Below, one piece after another: positions 49,031 to 60,837 of a stretch of DNA of 64,000 nt; the first letter of the stretch is position 1; each line of letters begins with the position of its first letter. The notes under the pieces are model-generated. The model saw only the letters and a list, made by a program, of their open reading frames with translations, was not told where the DNA came from and made no database searches. The stretch spans positions 1 through 64,000 of the forward strand of contig NZ_CP110629.1 of assembly GCF_026153455.1 (NCBI RefSeq), read 5' to 3'. Made by a program: the position numbers and the translations under genes. The stretch comes from Marinimicrobium sp. C6131. Lineage in GTDB: Bacteria; Pseudomonadota; Gammaproteobacteria; Pseudomonadales; Cellvibrionaceae.

Positions 49031-51406
49031 TTACGGCGTTTGGCTCAGCTCCAGTACCTCGACGGCGGACAGGGGCTTTTCGTAAATCCGCAGTTCGTCC
49101 ATGGCGCCCTCGTAGGGCAGGTCCCACCAGTTCACACCGAGGCTGAAGATGCCGGTGCCCTCGGAGAAGACGTGCGGGAAGCCGGCGCCGGAGAAGCGCT
49201 CCTCACCATTGATGTAAATCGACAGAGCGCCTTGGTTCACCACCCAGGCGACGTGGCTCCAGGCATCCTGGGGAATGTTCATGCCGGTACCCGCGTCATA
49301 CCAGAGGGTGCCGGACCAGAGCATGGTGTGACCGTTCACGAAACCGTGCCCCATAGGCAGGAAGCTGATCCAGCTGTCCGGATTTCGGGCCCCGAAGAAG
49401 GTGGTGGTAAAGGCGTTCAGGGCGCTCGGGTTCAGCCAGAAGCTGACCGAATAGCGGTGACTGGCGATCAACCCGTCGGGTAGCCGAACACCTGACTGAC
49501 CGTCGAAGTAGGCCGCTTCGGCGCTGACCCCCGGCACAAAGTCAATCTGGCCGCCGGCCCAATCGATACGGGCGCCGCTGACTTGACCGGGTGCCTGTTG
49601 CCCTGTGGTGTCGTTCAGGTTGCCGTCGAAACGGTAGTGCGCCAGCAGGCCGTCGGGCGCCTGCTCGCGCACGGTCAACGGGTACTCGCGATTCTGTGTC
49701 TCGCCGTCGTAATGCACCGTCGCGCGCAGGGTGACCACCTGATCGCCCAGGCCGTGTTCCGGGCGATTGACCTGGCCGTCAGTCGCGATCCACTGGGGCG
49801 CCGAGGATGACCATTCGATGGTGGCGTTGCGGGTGGCGTTTATCGGCAGGTCGATATCATTTTGCAGCGGGGTTGAGCTGAACTCGATATCGTCGAGAAT
49901 GGCTTCCAGTACCGCCTCGGTCGGGCGGTCGGGCAGGCGGCTGCCCCACAGTGTGAGTCCGGCGTCGGATAGCGCACTGAAGGTCAGATCGAAACGCCCG
50001 GCGGTTTCATTCCACTGGTAGGACAGCACGCCTGCATAGTCGCCATCGCTCAGCTCGACCGAAATGCGATCATTGCCGGCAAACCACCAGCGGCCTTCCA
50101 TATCACCCTGGATGAGGCCGTTGTTGGTGAGGGTGGCGAACCGGGAGGTCTCGATGTCGGCGGTGATGGTCTTGTCCTTCAGGATCATTTTGTAGTCGCC
50201 CACCACGTCGGGGCGTTTGACCTTGCGCAGGCCCGGTTGCGGTCGCGGCGTTTTGTCCGCGTAGCGATAGGGCGCGGCGACCGGCCAGTCAGCGTCGTTC
50301 ATCAACAGCTCATTCACCCGGATGTTGTGGCGCTCTCCGGTTCCCGGGAAGCGACTGTGGGAAATCAGAAAATACTGCCCGGTGGCGTCATCGTAATAGG
50401 CGGAGTTGTGGCCCGGGGAGACGTAGCCGGTTCCCATGCCGTCACCGTCTTCGCCGAGTTCGCGGGTGAACAGGTGGTTGCCTAGAATTTTCATGGCATA
50501 GGGTTCGATGCTGGCATCGTCAAACAGGGGCAGGGCCGGGTCCGATTTGACGTCCGCCATGTTATTGCCCTGAGCGTCGAAGTAGGGGCCGTCGGGCTGG
50601 CGTGAGCGCGCGACCCGCACGTTATAGCCGCCGTCGGCGCTCAGGCCGCCAAAGGAGGTGAACAGATAGTAGTACTGGGTCTCCGGGCTGTAGAGGATGT
50701 AGGGGGCTTCGATCCGGCTGTGGTTGCCGCCCATCAGGTGCTTGCCGTAGCCCTGCCCCGGCACTGGAAAACCGGTTTCCGGGTCCATCTCAAAGATGAA
50801 GATGCCGCCCGAGTAGGAGCCGTACACCATCCAGAGCTTGCCTTCGGCGTCGAAGAAGGCGTCAGGGTCCACCACATTGGGGTGAATGCGGGCGTCATAA
50901 ATGGTGCCGTCCCCGCTGGGCTGGCCCCACATGCCCGAGCGCAGAAAGATACCCTCATTGCGGTAGGGCCCTTCAATATCGTCGGCCACTGCAAGCCCCA
51001 TGGCGGAGCGGGGCGAGTCACCCCGGCTGGCGTTGTAGTACATGTAGAAGCGGCCATCCTCAAGCTGGATGACATCCGCCGCCCAGAGCGTGTCGGTCTG
51101 GGCCCATTCGAAGGTTTCCCGCAGCTCGGCCTGGACGTCATCAAAGAGCGGGTTGGCGGCGTTGGCGCCGTCGGCGACCTGCTGCCATTGCATCAGATCG
51201 TCGGATTTGGCCGCGGCCAGATGGGAGCCGAACACGTAGTAGGTGTCGTCGACTCTGATGACCGACGGGTCGTGGACGGTGGCCTCGGCGAACTCGGGGG
51301 ATGCCCATTCATGGTCGGAAGTGGGGGCCGCGTGAGTGGTCGCAGTGCCAGCGGTGCACAACAGAGCAGTGACCCCGGTCAGACGTAGCAGGTCCTTGGT
51401 AGACAT
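49031..51406 (-). CDS. Secreted GH43 arabinanase-like enzyme with Ig-like and LamG modules
   Basis: A 791-residue secreted enzyme (signal peptide ending TTHA-A). ATG 51406 follows the RBS GAGGTG; the longer frame from 51460 adds a non-signal extension. The GH43 domain (about 40-395) shows D46 (TVHDPSV), D180 (NVVDPDAF) and E233 (SRIEAPYI), plus SPGHNSAYYDD. A beta domain of the arabinanase C-terminal type follows (about 410-500), then an Ig-like module (about 500-590, DIEFSSTPLQNDIDLP) and a LamG/concanavalin lectin domain (about 600-785, LLAHYRFDGNLNDTTG). It should act on high-molecular arabinan outside the cell. It lies 14 kb from the main locus but shares the AT-rich upstream motif. Confidence 0.88.
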   Translation of the reverse strand: MSTKDLLRLTGVTALLCTAGTATTHAAPTSDHEWASPEFAEATVHDPSVIRVDDTYYVFGSHLAAAKSDDLMQWQQVADGANAANPLFDDVQAELRETFEWAQTDTLWAADVIQLEDGRFYMYYNASRGDSPRSAMGLAVADDIEGPYRNEGIFLRSGMWGQPSGDGTIYDARIHPNVVDPDAFFDAEGKLWMVYGSYSGGIFIFEMDPETGFPVPGQGYGKHLMGGNHSRIEAPYILYSPETQYYYLFTSFGGLSADGGYNVRVARSRQPDGPYFDAQGNNMADVKSDPALPLFDDASIEPYAMKILGNHLFTRELGEDGDGMGTGYVSPGHNSAYYDDATGQYFLISHSRFPGTGERHNIRVNELLMNDADWPVAAPYRYADKTPRPQPGLRKVKRPDVVGDYKMILKDKTITADIETSRFATLTNNGLIQGDMEGRWWFAGNDRISVELSDGDYAGVLSYQWNETAGRFDLTFSALSDAGLTLWGSRLPDRPTEAVLEAILDDIEFSSTPLQNDIDLPINATRNATIEWSSSAPQWIATDGQVNRPEHGLGDQVVTLRATVHYDGETQNREYPLTVREQAPDGLLAHYRFDGNLNDTTGQQAPGQVSGARIDWAGGQIDFVPGVSAEAAYFDGQSGVRLPDGLIASHRYSVSFWLNPSALNAFTTTFFGARNPDSWISFLPMGHGFVNGHTMLWSGTLWYDAGTGMNIPQDAWSHVAWVVNQGALSIYINGEERFSGAGFPHVFSEGTGIFSLGVNWWDLPYEGAMDELRIYEKPLSAVEVLELSQTP

Positions 51407-51482
51407 GGTCTTCACCTCGTTATTTATCTTATTCATGGGTTCTGGGGTAGAACCGGACATTCAGTCTTTTTGCCGGGCTATT

Positions 51483-51494
51483 GTATTACCATAT
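51483..51494 (-). promoter_or_regulatory. Putative operator before the secreted GH43 gene
   Basis: Read on the minus strand, ATATGGTAATAC matches the araB-proximal copy ATATTATAATAC in 10 of 12 positions, and the surrounding bases (CATAT...AATACAA) also agree. It lies about 80 bp upstream of the ATG. The remaining intergenic DNA (51495-51660) is AT-rich with no gene seen. Confidence 0.4.
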
Positions 51495-51660
51495 GTCAAA
51501 TTATCAATTGTCGGAAAATATGACATAAAATGGCTTGGTTAAATAAAATCCCGTGAAGTCAATAAGTTGCGAGGAAAGGACTTTAAGCAGGGAGGGGTTT
51601 GATTCAGACGGATTGGCTATAAAAAGTCATACAATTTATAGCCAAAACTCTTTCTGTGTT

Positions 51661-52287
51661 TTACGGCTGGTGGCGACCTCCCTGCTCCCGGGCCCATTTG
51701 ATCATCTCGGTGCTCAGTGTCTGTGCCGCCGCTCCGAAAGCGTCCACGACGTCCTCCAGGTTGTTGCTACGGCTGGGCTGGCGCACGTCGAAACGCTCGC
51801 TGGCCAATATCTGTTGGGACTGGTTCTGGATCAGTTGCGCCTCCAGAGCGATGACGACTACGGTACGGCCCTCGTCGTACTCTCCGTAAAAGGCCCGCAG
51901 GTCACTGGTGAGAATCAGGTCGGCGGGTACGCGGCTTTGCTCGCTGATCACGGCCGCGAACGCTTGGTTCTGGCGCAGGGTGGTGACCAGATGGTCGCGC
52001 AGTAGAAGCGGCGCACGGTCGCTCCAGCGGCCGCCGGGATAGGTGTTGAGACGGGACGGGTCGGGTTTGACCAGGATGCGGACGCTGTCGAGGGTACGGT
52101 TGGCGCTGGGGGTGTCCACACGCAGAGTCAGGGGCGCAGGCTCTGTTCGAGAGGTTGCCGTGACCGGCCCCAAATCAAACACGGGGGTCTGCTTTGGGGT
52201 GGGAAACGGGCTGCAGGCCGCCATTAACCAGGCGGCGCCAATCAGACCGGTCAGTCGAATGAGGGAGGCAGAGAGGCTGGGTATCAC
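51661..52287 (-). CDS. ABC-transport auxiliary lipoprotein (PqiC/YmbA type)
   Basis: A 208-residue lipoprotein (WLMAAC lipobox). The ABC-type transport auxiliary domain shows in FDLGPVTA near the N-terminus, VRILVKPDPSRLNTYPGGRWSDRAPLLL and the VVVIALEAQLI segment. Such lipoproteins sit in the outer membrane as partners of MCE (Mla/Pqi-type) lipid transporters. It is the last gene of the four-gene operon and overlaps the MCE gene by 4 bp. Confidence 0.87.
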   Translation of the reverse strand: MIPSLSASLIRLTGLIGAAWLMAACSPFPTPKQTPVFDLGPVTATSRTEPAPLTLRVDTPSANRTLDSVRILVKPDPSRLNTYPGGRWSDRAPLLLRDHLVTTLRQNQAFAAVISEQSRVPADLILTSDLRAFYGEYDEGRTVVVIALEAQLIQNQSQQILASERFDVRQPSRSNNLEDVVDAFGAAAQTLSTEMIKWAREQGGRHQP

Positions 52288-53147
52288 GGGTTGAACTCCT
52301 CAATGGGATCGCGTCCGAACAGCAGGTCGGAGGGGTTGTCTTCCAGGCGGCGTGACAGATGTTGCAGTGAGTCCAGGGTGGCGCGCAACTCACGCAGCGC
52401 GGGGCCCAGATCGTGAATGCCGTCCATCCCCTGCTCCAGCGAGGCCAGGGTCTGCTGAGCGCTGTCCAGCACATCGCGGCCCCGGGTGTCCACCAGGGCG
52501 TCCATCCGCTCGGTCAGGCGGCCCGCTTTGATCATCAACTGGTTGAACTCGGCCAGACCGTCGGTGAAAGCGCCGCGTTGCTGCGCCAGCGTATCGGTGG
52601 TGGCGCGCAGATTGTGAATGACCTGGCTCAGGTTGTCCGTATTCTCTTTCGAGAGCAGGCGATTGGCATTGTCGAGCAGTTGGTTCATGTTGGTGATGAT
52701 GGCCTCGCTATTGGCGAGCAGATCACTCAGCGGTGAGGGCTCCGCTTCAATCAGCGGCGGGTTGGCCTGGCTGCCACTCAGGCGTGGGCTGTCCGGGTCA
52801 CCCCCGTGCAACTGTATGCTCATCTGGCCGGTGATATTGGCCAGCTCCAGGGTGGCTGTGGTCTCTTCGGTGATGGGCACATCGCGATACACGCGGATAT
52901 GGGCGCGCACCCGGCGAGGGTCGTCGGGCTCGAAATCCAGACCGAGCACGTCGCCTACCTTGATGCCGCTGAAGAGTACGGCACTGCCCACGGTCAGGCC
53001 GGTGACGGCGCGATCAAAGCCGATGTCGTAGTAGTGGTAGTCTCGGCTGGAAGTCGCCTGCCCGAGCCAGAGGGCAAACAGCAGGGCGGCGCCGACCGCC
53101 ACTACGGTAAACAGGCCAATCAGTATGTGGTGGGCTCTGGGCTCCAT
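52284..53147 (-). CDS. MlaD/MCE-domain periplasmic lipid-binding protein
   Basis: A 287-residue protein with one N-terminal membrane anchor (HHILIGLFTVVAVGAALLFALWLG) and an MCE domain (about 40-125: VTGLTVGSAVLFSGIKVGDV, then VYRDVPITEETTATLELANIT). A long helical tail follows (SLLLSKENTDNLSQVIHNL-like), suited to form a periplasmic tube. ATG 53147 follows GGAGCG; a longer frame to 53303 overlaps the ATPase gene and is not supported. It would carry phospholipids between the ABC permease and the outer-membrane lipoprotein. Confidence 0.9.
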   Translation of the reverse strand: MEPRAHHILIGLFTVVAVGAALLFALWLGQATSSRDYHYYDIGFDRAVTGLTVGSAVLFSGIKVGDVLGLDFEPDDPRRVRAHIRVYRDVPITEETTATLELANITGQMSIQLHGGDPDSPRLSGSQANPPLIEAEPSPLSDLLANSEAIITNMNQLLDNANRLLSKENTDNLSQVIHNLRATTDTLAQQRGAFTDGLAEFNQLMIKAGRLTERMDALVDTRGRDVLDSAQQTLASLEQGMDGIHDLGPALRELRATLDSLQHLSRRLEDNPSDLLFGRDPIEEFNP

Positions 53148-53148
53148 A

Positions 53149-53955
53149 TCAACGCTCCTCCCGGGAGTCTGCCGCCGAGTGCGCGGCGCGACCGCGCGGG
53201 CCGTGGAAATAGTCGTGTATCCAGGGGTCATCATGCTCGGCGACCACGGACAGACGGTCGGCCACCAACACGCGCCGCTGTGCGAGCACCGCCACCCGGT
53301 CACAGGCAGTATACAGGGTGTCCAGATCGTGGGTGATCAGGAACACGGTGAGCCCCAGGGCGTTGCGCAGTGTGACAATCAGTTCATCAAAGGCCGCCGC
53401 ACCAATCGGGTCGAGCCCGGCGGTGGGTTCATCCAGGAACAGAATCTCCGGATCCAGGGCCAGGGCCCGGGCCAGTGCCGCGCGCTTGATCATGCCTCCG
53501 GACAGCTCTCTCGGGTACTGCCGTGCCGCTTCCTTGGGCAGCCCCACCAGCGCCAGCTTCATCCTCGCCAGGCGCTCGGCGTCCCGACGCTTCAGTCGGG
53601 CCTGCTCAATCAATGGCAGCGCCACGTTCTCCTGCAGGTTGAGCGAGCTGAACAGTGCGCCGCGCTGAAACAATACGCCGAAAGGGCAGGCCAGGGGCGA
53701 ATCGGGTTGTGTGCCGGGACGCTGCAGGTAGCGCTCGGCGACGTCGATGGTGCCCGCGCTGGGTGTTTGGAGGCCGATAATGCTGCGCATCAGCACCGAC
53801 TTGCCGGTGCCGGAGCCACCCACGACACCCAGAATCTCACCCTGCAGAATGTCCAGGTCGAGCTGTTCGTGCACGGATACCGTGCCAAAGCGGTTGGTCA
53901 GCCCCCGCACTGTGATCAGCGGGCGTGGGGGGCGGGTCTCTTGAGTCACCATCAC
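53149..53955 (-). CDS. ABC transporter ATP-binding protein (MlaF-like)
   Basis: A 268-residue ATPase. Walker A GGSGTGKSVLMRSIIG, signature ELSGGMIKRAALARA and Walker B EILFLDEPTAGLDP are all intact, followed by the H-loop ITHDLDTL. It pairs with the MlaE-type permease encoded just upstream in the operon (4-bp overlap) and powers lipid movement through the envelope. Length and sequence fit MlaF. Confidence 0.93.
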   Translation of the reverse strand: MMVTQETRPPRPLITVRGLTNRFGTVSVHEQLDLDILQGEILGVVGGSGTGKSVLMRSIIGLQTPSAGTIDVAERYLQRPGTQPDSPLACPFGVLFQRGALFSSLNLQENVALPLIEQARLKRRDAERLARMKLALVGLPKEAARQYPRELSGGMIKRAALARALALDPEILFLDEPTAGLDPIGAAAFDELIVTLRNALGLTVFLITHDLDTLYTACDRVAVLAQRRVLVADRLSVVAEHDDPWIHDYFHGPRGRAAHSAADSREER

Positions 53956-55112
53956 CAGCCCATCTCCATGAAAAAGAGCGCCGCCACAGCGTTGAGCAGT
54001 ATGACCATGAAGATTGATTGAACGACGCTGGAGGTTGTGTGTTCGCCCACCGACTCGGCGCTACCACTGACTTTGAACCCCTCCACGCAGCCAATGACCG
54101 CAATGACAAACGCGAATACGGGCGCCTTGCTGAGGCCGACAAGAAAGTGGTGCGCGGGGATGTCGCGCTGCAGGATGGTGACAAATTGCAGCATCGATAT
54201 GTCCAGTTTCAGCAGGCAGACCAGCATGCCGCCAATGATGCCGCTGAGCATGCCGACAAACGTCAGAATGGGCAGGGCGATCATCATGGCGATGACCCGG
54301 GGGATCACCAGCAGCTCCACGGGCTTGAGCCCCAGCGACTGGATAGCGTCGATCTCTTCGTTAGCCTTCATTGAGCCGAGCTCGGCGGCGAAGGCGCTGG
54401 CCGTGCGCCCCGCCAGCAGAATCGCGGCGAGCAGCACCCCGAATTCCCGCAGGAATGAGTAGGCCACCAGATTGACGGTATAGATGGTTGCGCCGAACTC
54501 TTCCAGTACCGTGGCGCCCAAAAAAGCAACCACAGCGCCGACCAGAAAGGTCAGCAGTGCCACGATGGGTACCGCGTCCAGGCCGGTCTGCTGAAGGTGG
54601 GCGGATAGCGAGGTCATCCTCCATCGGTGTGGCTTGGGCAGGTTCTGTACCAGGGTGATCAGGGTCAAGCCGATAAAGCCGAGCAATAGCTTCTGCTGGT
54701 GCCACAATGCCTCTGTGCGCCGACCGATATCCGCCAGGGCGGATGTCAGGGAAGACGGGCGCTTGTGTTCGTGGGCAAGGGGCTGGCAGAGGGTGGCGGC
54801 GATGGTCTCCAATAAGGCTTGCCGGGCCGGTGGCAGGTCGCTGGCCCAATTGGCGACCTGGGCGAGGCGCTCGGCGCCGATCAGTTCGGCCAACAGCGTC
54901 GCTCCCGCCGTGTCCACGACGTCGATGCCTGTCAGGTCGATCGGCGTATCGGTGGCGATCGGGCCGCTCTGAGCGACGTAGCGCTGCAGGGCGCGGTAAT
55001 GTGCCAGTGTCCAGTTGCCGGTGATCCGCAGGCCACTGGCGGTGCGCTCGACACGTCCGGCTTGTGATGGAATCGCTGCCATTATCAGAGGCCCAGAGGC
55101 TTGCTCCCGCAT
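53952..55112 (-). CDS. MlaE-family ABC permease with N-terminal STAS domain
   Basis: 386 residues. The first about 120 form a STAS-like domain (GLRITGNWTLAHYRALQRYV, IDLTGIDVVDTAGATLL); the rest is an MlaE permease with five or six helices, including AVVAFLGATVLEEFGATIYTV and RTASAFAAELGSMKANEEIDAIQSLG. In E. coli the STAS protein MlaB is separate; here it is fused to the permease, which is common in non-enteric relatives. The operon order is permease-ATPase-MCE-lipoprotein. ATG 55112 and ATG 55082 are both possible starts, neither with a clear RBS. Confidence 0.9.
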   Translation of the reverse strand: MREQASGPLIMAAIPSQAGRVERTASGLRITGNWTLAHYRALQRYVAQSGPIATDTPIDLTGIDVVDTAGATLLAELIGAERLAQVANWASDLPPARQALLETIAATLCQPLAHEHKRPSSLTSALADIGRRTEALWHQQKLLLGFIGLTLITLVQNLPKPHRWRMTSLSAHLQQTGLDAVPIVALLTFLVGAVVAFLGATVLEEFGATIYTVNLVAYSFLREFGVLLAAILLAGRTASAFAAELGSMKANEEIDAIQSLGLKPVELLVIPRVIAMMIALPILTFVGMLSGIIGGMLVCLLKLDISMLQFVTILQRDIPAHHFLVGLSKAPVFAFVIAVIGCVEGFKVSGSAESVGEHTTSSVVQSIFMVILLNAVAALFFMEMGW

Positions 55113-55224
55113 TGAAAATCAGGTTGGAAAAGGCAGTGTAACAGGTGTGCCGCCCGGCGCACGGGGGCAGATCCCATAAATGTCGGTCGCCGGAGCGTCG
55201 AGGAACCTGAAACCGGGATTTCTA

Positions 55225-55254
55225 TTGGACAGCACCGGCCGCCTCGCGTAAAAT
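55225..55254 (+). promoter_or_regulatory. Probable carAB promoter
   Basis: TTGGAC (55225-55230), an 18-bp spacer and TAAAAT (55249-55254). It lies about 230 bp before carA and upstream of a terminator hairpin, implying a regulated leader. Confidence 0.5.
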
Positions 55255-55304
55255 TGCCGGCGAAATTACACTTGGCCCAAATGCCGGTCAGCAGGATTGT
55301 ATTG

Positions 55305-55341
55305 AAGCGAGATGAGGCTGGTGTTTCATCTCGCTTTTTTG
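55305..55341 (+). terminator. Terminator/attenuator in the carA leader
   Basis: AGCGAGATGA pairs with TCATCTCGCT (10 bp) around GGCTGGTGTT, followed by six T's (about 55335-55340). Lying between a probable promoter and carA, it can stop transcription early. A small frame, 55281-55382 (33 codons, starting MPVSRIVLKRDEAG), crosses it but lacks a clear RBS. Confidence 0.7.
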
Positions 55342-55484
55342 CACCCCGTGACCGGGCTTTCACTCGCGCGCAGTCCGTCTAGCATTCGCTGATCTTCGCA
55401 CCCTTCGGGTCGTGCGGCTGCCTCGCTGAGCCTGTGAAAAGTCCGGTTACATGACGGCACGCCATCATGCTTGAGGAGGTTGAC

Positions 55485-56627
55485 TTGACTACTGGGGCAT
55501 CCACACCCGCTGTGCTTGTACTTGAAGACGGCAGTATTTTTCGCGGTACCGCTATTGGTGCCGAGGGCCTGTCGGTGGGCGAGGTGGTGTTCAATACCTC
55601 CATGACCGGCTATCAGGAAATCCTGACCGATCCCTCCTACGCCCGTCAGATCGTGACGCTGACTTACCCCCATATCGGCAACACCGGCACCAATGCCGAG
55701 GATGCCGAGTGCGATCGAAGCTGGGCCGCGGGCCTGGTGATTCGGGACCTGCCCTTTCTGGCGAGCAACTTCCGTTCCGAGCAATCCCTGCCCGAGTACC
55801 TGAAGGCCCAGAACATCATCGGCATCGCCGATATCGATACCCGTCGCCTGACCCGGCTGCTGCGTGACAAAGGTGCCCAGAACGGTTGCATCATGGCGGG
55901 CGAGATCGACGAGGATAAGGCGCTGGCGGAAGCCAAGGGGTTTGCCGGCCTGAAAGGTATGGATCTGGCCAAGGTGGTCAGCGTAAAGGAGCCCTACACC
56001 TGGAGCGAGGGCACCTGGTCCCTGGGCAAGGGACATCGGGTCCCCGAGGGTGAGCGGCCCTATAAAGTGGTGGCCTACGACTACGGGGTCAAGCGCAATA
56101 TTCTGCGCATGCTGGTGGATCGCGGTTGTGACCTCACCGTGGTGCCGGCTGAAACACCCGCCGCCGAGGTTCTGGCGATGAACCCCGACGGTGTCTTCCT
56201 GGCCAACGGCCCCGGTGATCCGGAGCCCTGCACCTACGCCATCGAAGCGATTAAAGAGATCGTTGAAACCGGACTGCCGGTTTTCGGTATCTGCCTGGGG
56301 CACCAGTTGCTGGCCCTGGCCTCCGGCGCCAAAACCCTGAAGATGAAGTTCGGTCACCACGGCGGCAACCACCCGGTGCAGGATCTGGACACCGGGCGGG
56401 TGATGATCACCGCGCAGAACCACGGTTTTGCGGCCGATGAGGCGAGCCTGCCGGCCAACCTGAAGGCCACTCACCGGTCATTGTTTGACGGCTCCCTGCA
56501 GGGCATTCACCGCACGGACAAGCCCGCCTTCAGCTTCCAGGGGCACCCGGAAGCCAGCCCCGGCCCGCACGATGCCGACGGCCTGTTCGACCACTTTATT
56601 GAATTGATGAAAGACGCGAAACGTTGA
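55485..56627 (+). CDS. carA: Carbamoyl-phosphate synthase, small (glutaminase) subunit
   Basis: A 380-residue subunit that releases ammonia from glutamine for CarB. The N-terminal domain has VLEDGSIFRGTAIG and FNTSMTGYQEILTDPSY; the class I glutamine amidotransferase domain has the nucleophile C270 in FGICLGHQLLAL and the His-Glu pair in FQGHPEASPGPHD. TTG 55485 is chosen because GAGGAGGT lies just upstream and the N-terminus then matches other CarA proteins; an ATG at 55467 contains that RBS within its reading frame. Confidence 0.96.
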   Translation: MTTGASTPAVLVLEDGSIFRGTAIGAEGLSVGEVVFNTSMTGYQEILTDPSYARQIVTLTYPHIGNTGTNAEDAECDRSWAAGLVIRDLPFLASNFRSEQSLPEYLKAQNIIGIADIDTRRLTRLLRDKGAQNGCIMAGEIDEDKALAEAKGFAGLKGMDLAKVVSVKEPYTWSEGTWSLGKGHRVPEGERPYKVVAYDYGVKRNILRMLVDRGCDLTVVPAETPAAEVLAMNPDGVFLANGPGDPEPCTYAIEAIKEIVETGLPVFGICLGHQLLALASGAKTLKMKFGHHGGNHPVQDLDTGRVMITAQNHGFAADEASLPANLKATHRSLFDGSLQGIHRTDKPAFSFQGHPEASPGPHDADGLFDHFIELMKDAKR

Positions 56628-56696
56628 TGGGGCGCCGCCTGCGGGCGGCCACCGCGCAACGTCACCCTTCAACCGATTTCGCAGAGCGAGAAGATC

Positions 56697-59914
<3,218 letters not shown>

Positions 59915-59918
<4 letters not shown>

Positions 59919-60391
59919 GCAAGGTACCCATGACAGTGGAAGGCGCAGAAGCCCTGCGCGAAGAGTTAAACGACCTGAAGAAAATCCAGCGCCCGCGCAT
60001 CAGCCAGGCAATTGCCGAGGCGCGCGAGCACGGCGATCTGAAAGAGAACGCCGAATATCATGCGGCGCGTGAGCAACAGAGTTTCTGCGAAGGCCGGATC
60101 CAGGAAATCGAAGGCAAGCTGGCAAACGCTCAGGTCATTGATGTGAAAGCGATTCAGCCGACCGGAAAGGTGATTTTCGGCACCACCGTGACCATTATCA
60201 ACTGCGAGACCGATAAGGAAGTGACCTATCGTATCGTGGGCGATGACGAGGCGGATGTGAAAGCGAACAAAATCTCCGTCAATTCACCGATTGCCCGGGC
60301 GCTGATCGGCAAGGAAGAGGGCGATGTGGTCGAGGTAAAAACCCCCGGCGGCGATGTCGAGTACGAAATCGACAAGGTGGAGCATATTTAG
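59915..60391 (+). CDS. greA: Transcription elongation factor GreA
   Basis: A 158-residue factor that rescues backtracked RNA polymerase by stimulating transcript cleavage. The N-terminal coiled coil (VEGAEALREELNDLKKIQRP...HGDLKENAEYHAAREQQ) carries the acidic tip residues (GDLKENAEY), and the C-terminal FKBP-like domain follows. ATG 59915 overlaps the carB stop; a longer in-frame opening from 59843 lies inside carB. Confidence 0.97.
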
Positions 60392-60404
60392 GTTGTGGTA
60401 ACCG

Positions 60405-60456
60405 GCCGGGGAGCGGCGGATAAGGGCGCAGCCCGCATCCGCCGTAACCCAACCCC
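60405..60456. repeat. REP palindrome, GGCGGAT type, between convergent genes
   Basis: GGCGGATAAGGGC (from 60415) pairs with GCCCGCATCCGCC (to 60443) around GCA, followed by GTAACCC. It lies in the short gap between greA (plus) and yhbY (minus), where it could end transcripts from both sides, although no T-run is present. Confidence 0.78.
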
Positions 60457-60468
60457 GACGAGGCCACC

Positions 60469-60771
60469 TCACCGCAACAAATTCGACAACTTCGGATTCG
60501 GCTTCGGATTGGCCCGGTACAACAACGCTATCTTGCCCACCTGCTGCACCAGCTCCACGCCAGGCATGGCCGCCAGCTCATCGAGCAACACCTTGCGGTC
60601 TTCCCGCTCGGCCACGGCAATCTTGACCTTGATCAGTTCATGGTCATCCAGCGCCCGGTTGAGCTCGGCGCGGACCCCGTCGCTCAGGCCATTGTCGCCC
60701 AGGGTGACAATCGGCTTCAGGTTATGCCCCAGGGCACGGAATTGTTTCTTGCGGTCGGCGCTTAGCGGCAT
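60469..60771 (-). CDS. yhbY: Ribosome-associated RNA-binding protein YhbY (CRM domain)
   Basis: A 100-residue single CRM-domain protein: RKKQFRALGHNLKPIVTLGDNGLSDGVRAEL at the N-terminus (with the conserved GxxG-like loop) and HELIKVKIAVAEREDRKVLLDELA. YhbY binds pre-50S ribosomal particles and helps their assembly. It is divergent from rlmE with a 66-bp gap, as in E. coli. Confidence 0.94.
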   Translation of the reverse strand: MPLSADRKKQFRALGHNLKPIVTLGDNGLSDGVRAELNRALDDHELIKVKIAVAEREDRKVLLDELAAMPGVELVQQVGKIALLYRANPKPNPKLSNLLR

Positions 60772-60837
60772 GACAATACCTTCAAATCGTTTGGGTGAAA
60801 AAGCCTCTCATTGTAACGCATCTCCCCCGGAATCATC

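Noticed and set aside
52284..53303. Longer version of the MCE protein starting at 53303
   Set aside because: The extra 52 residues overlap the ATPase gene, have no sense as a protein N-terminus and would bury the membrane anchor; ATG 53147 has an RBS.
55281..55382. A 33-codon leader peptide gene before carA as an annotated gene
   Set aside because: There is no Shine-Dalgarno before its ATG and no tell-tale run of codons; it is kept only as part of the leader hypothesis.
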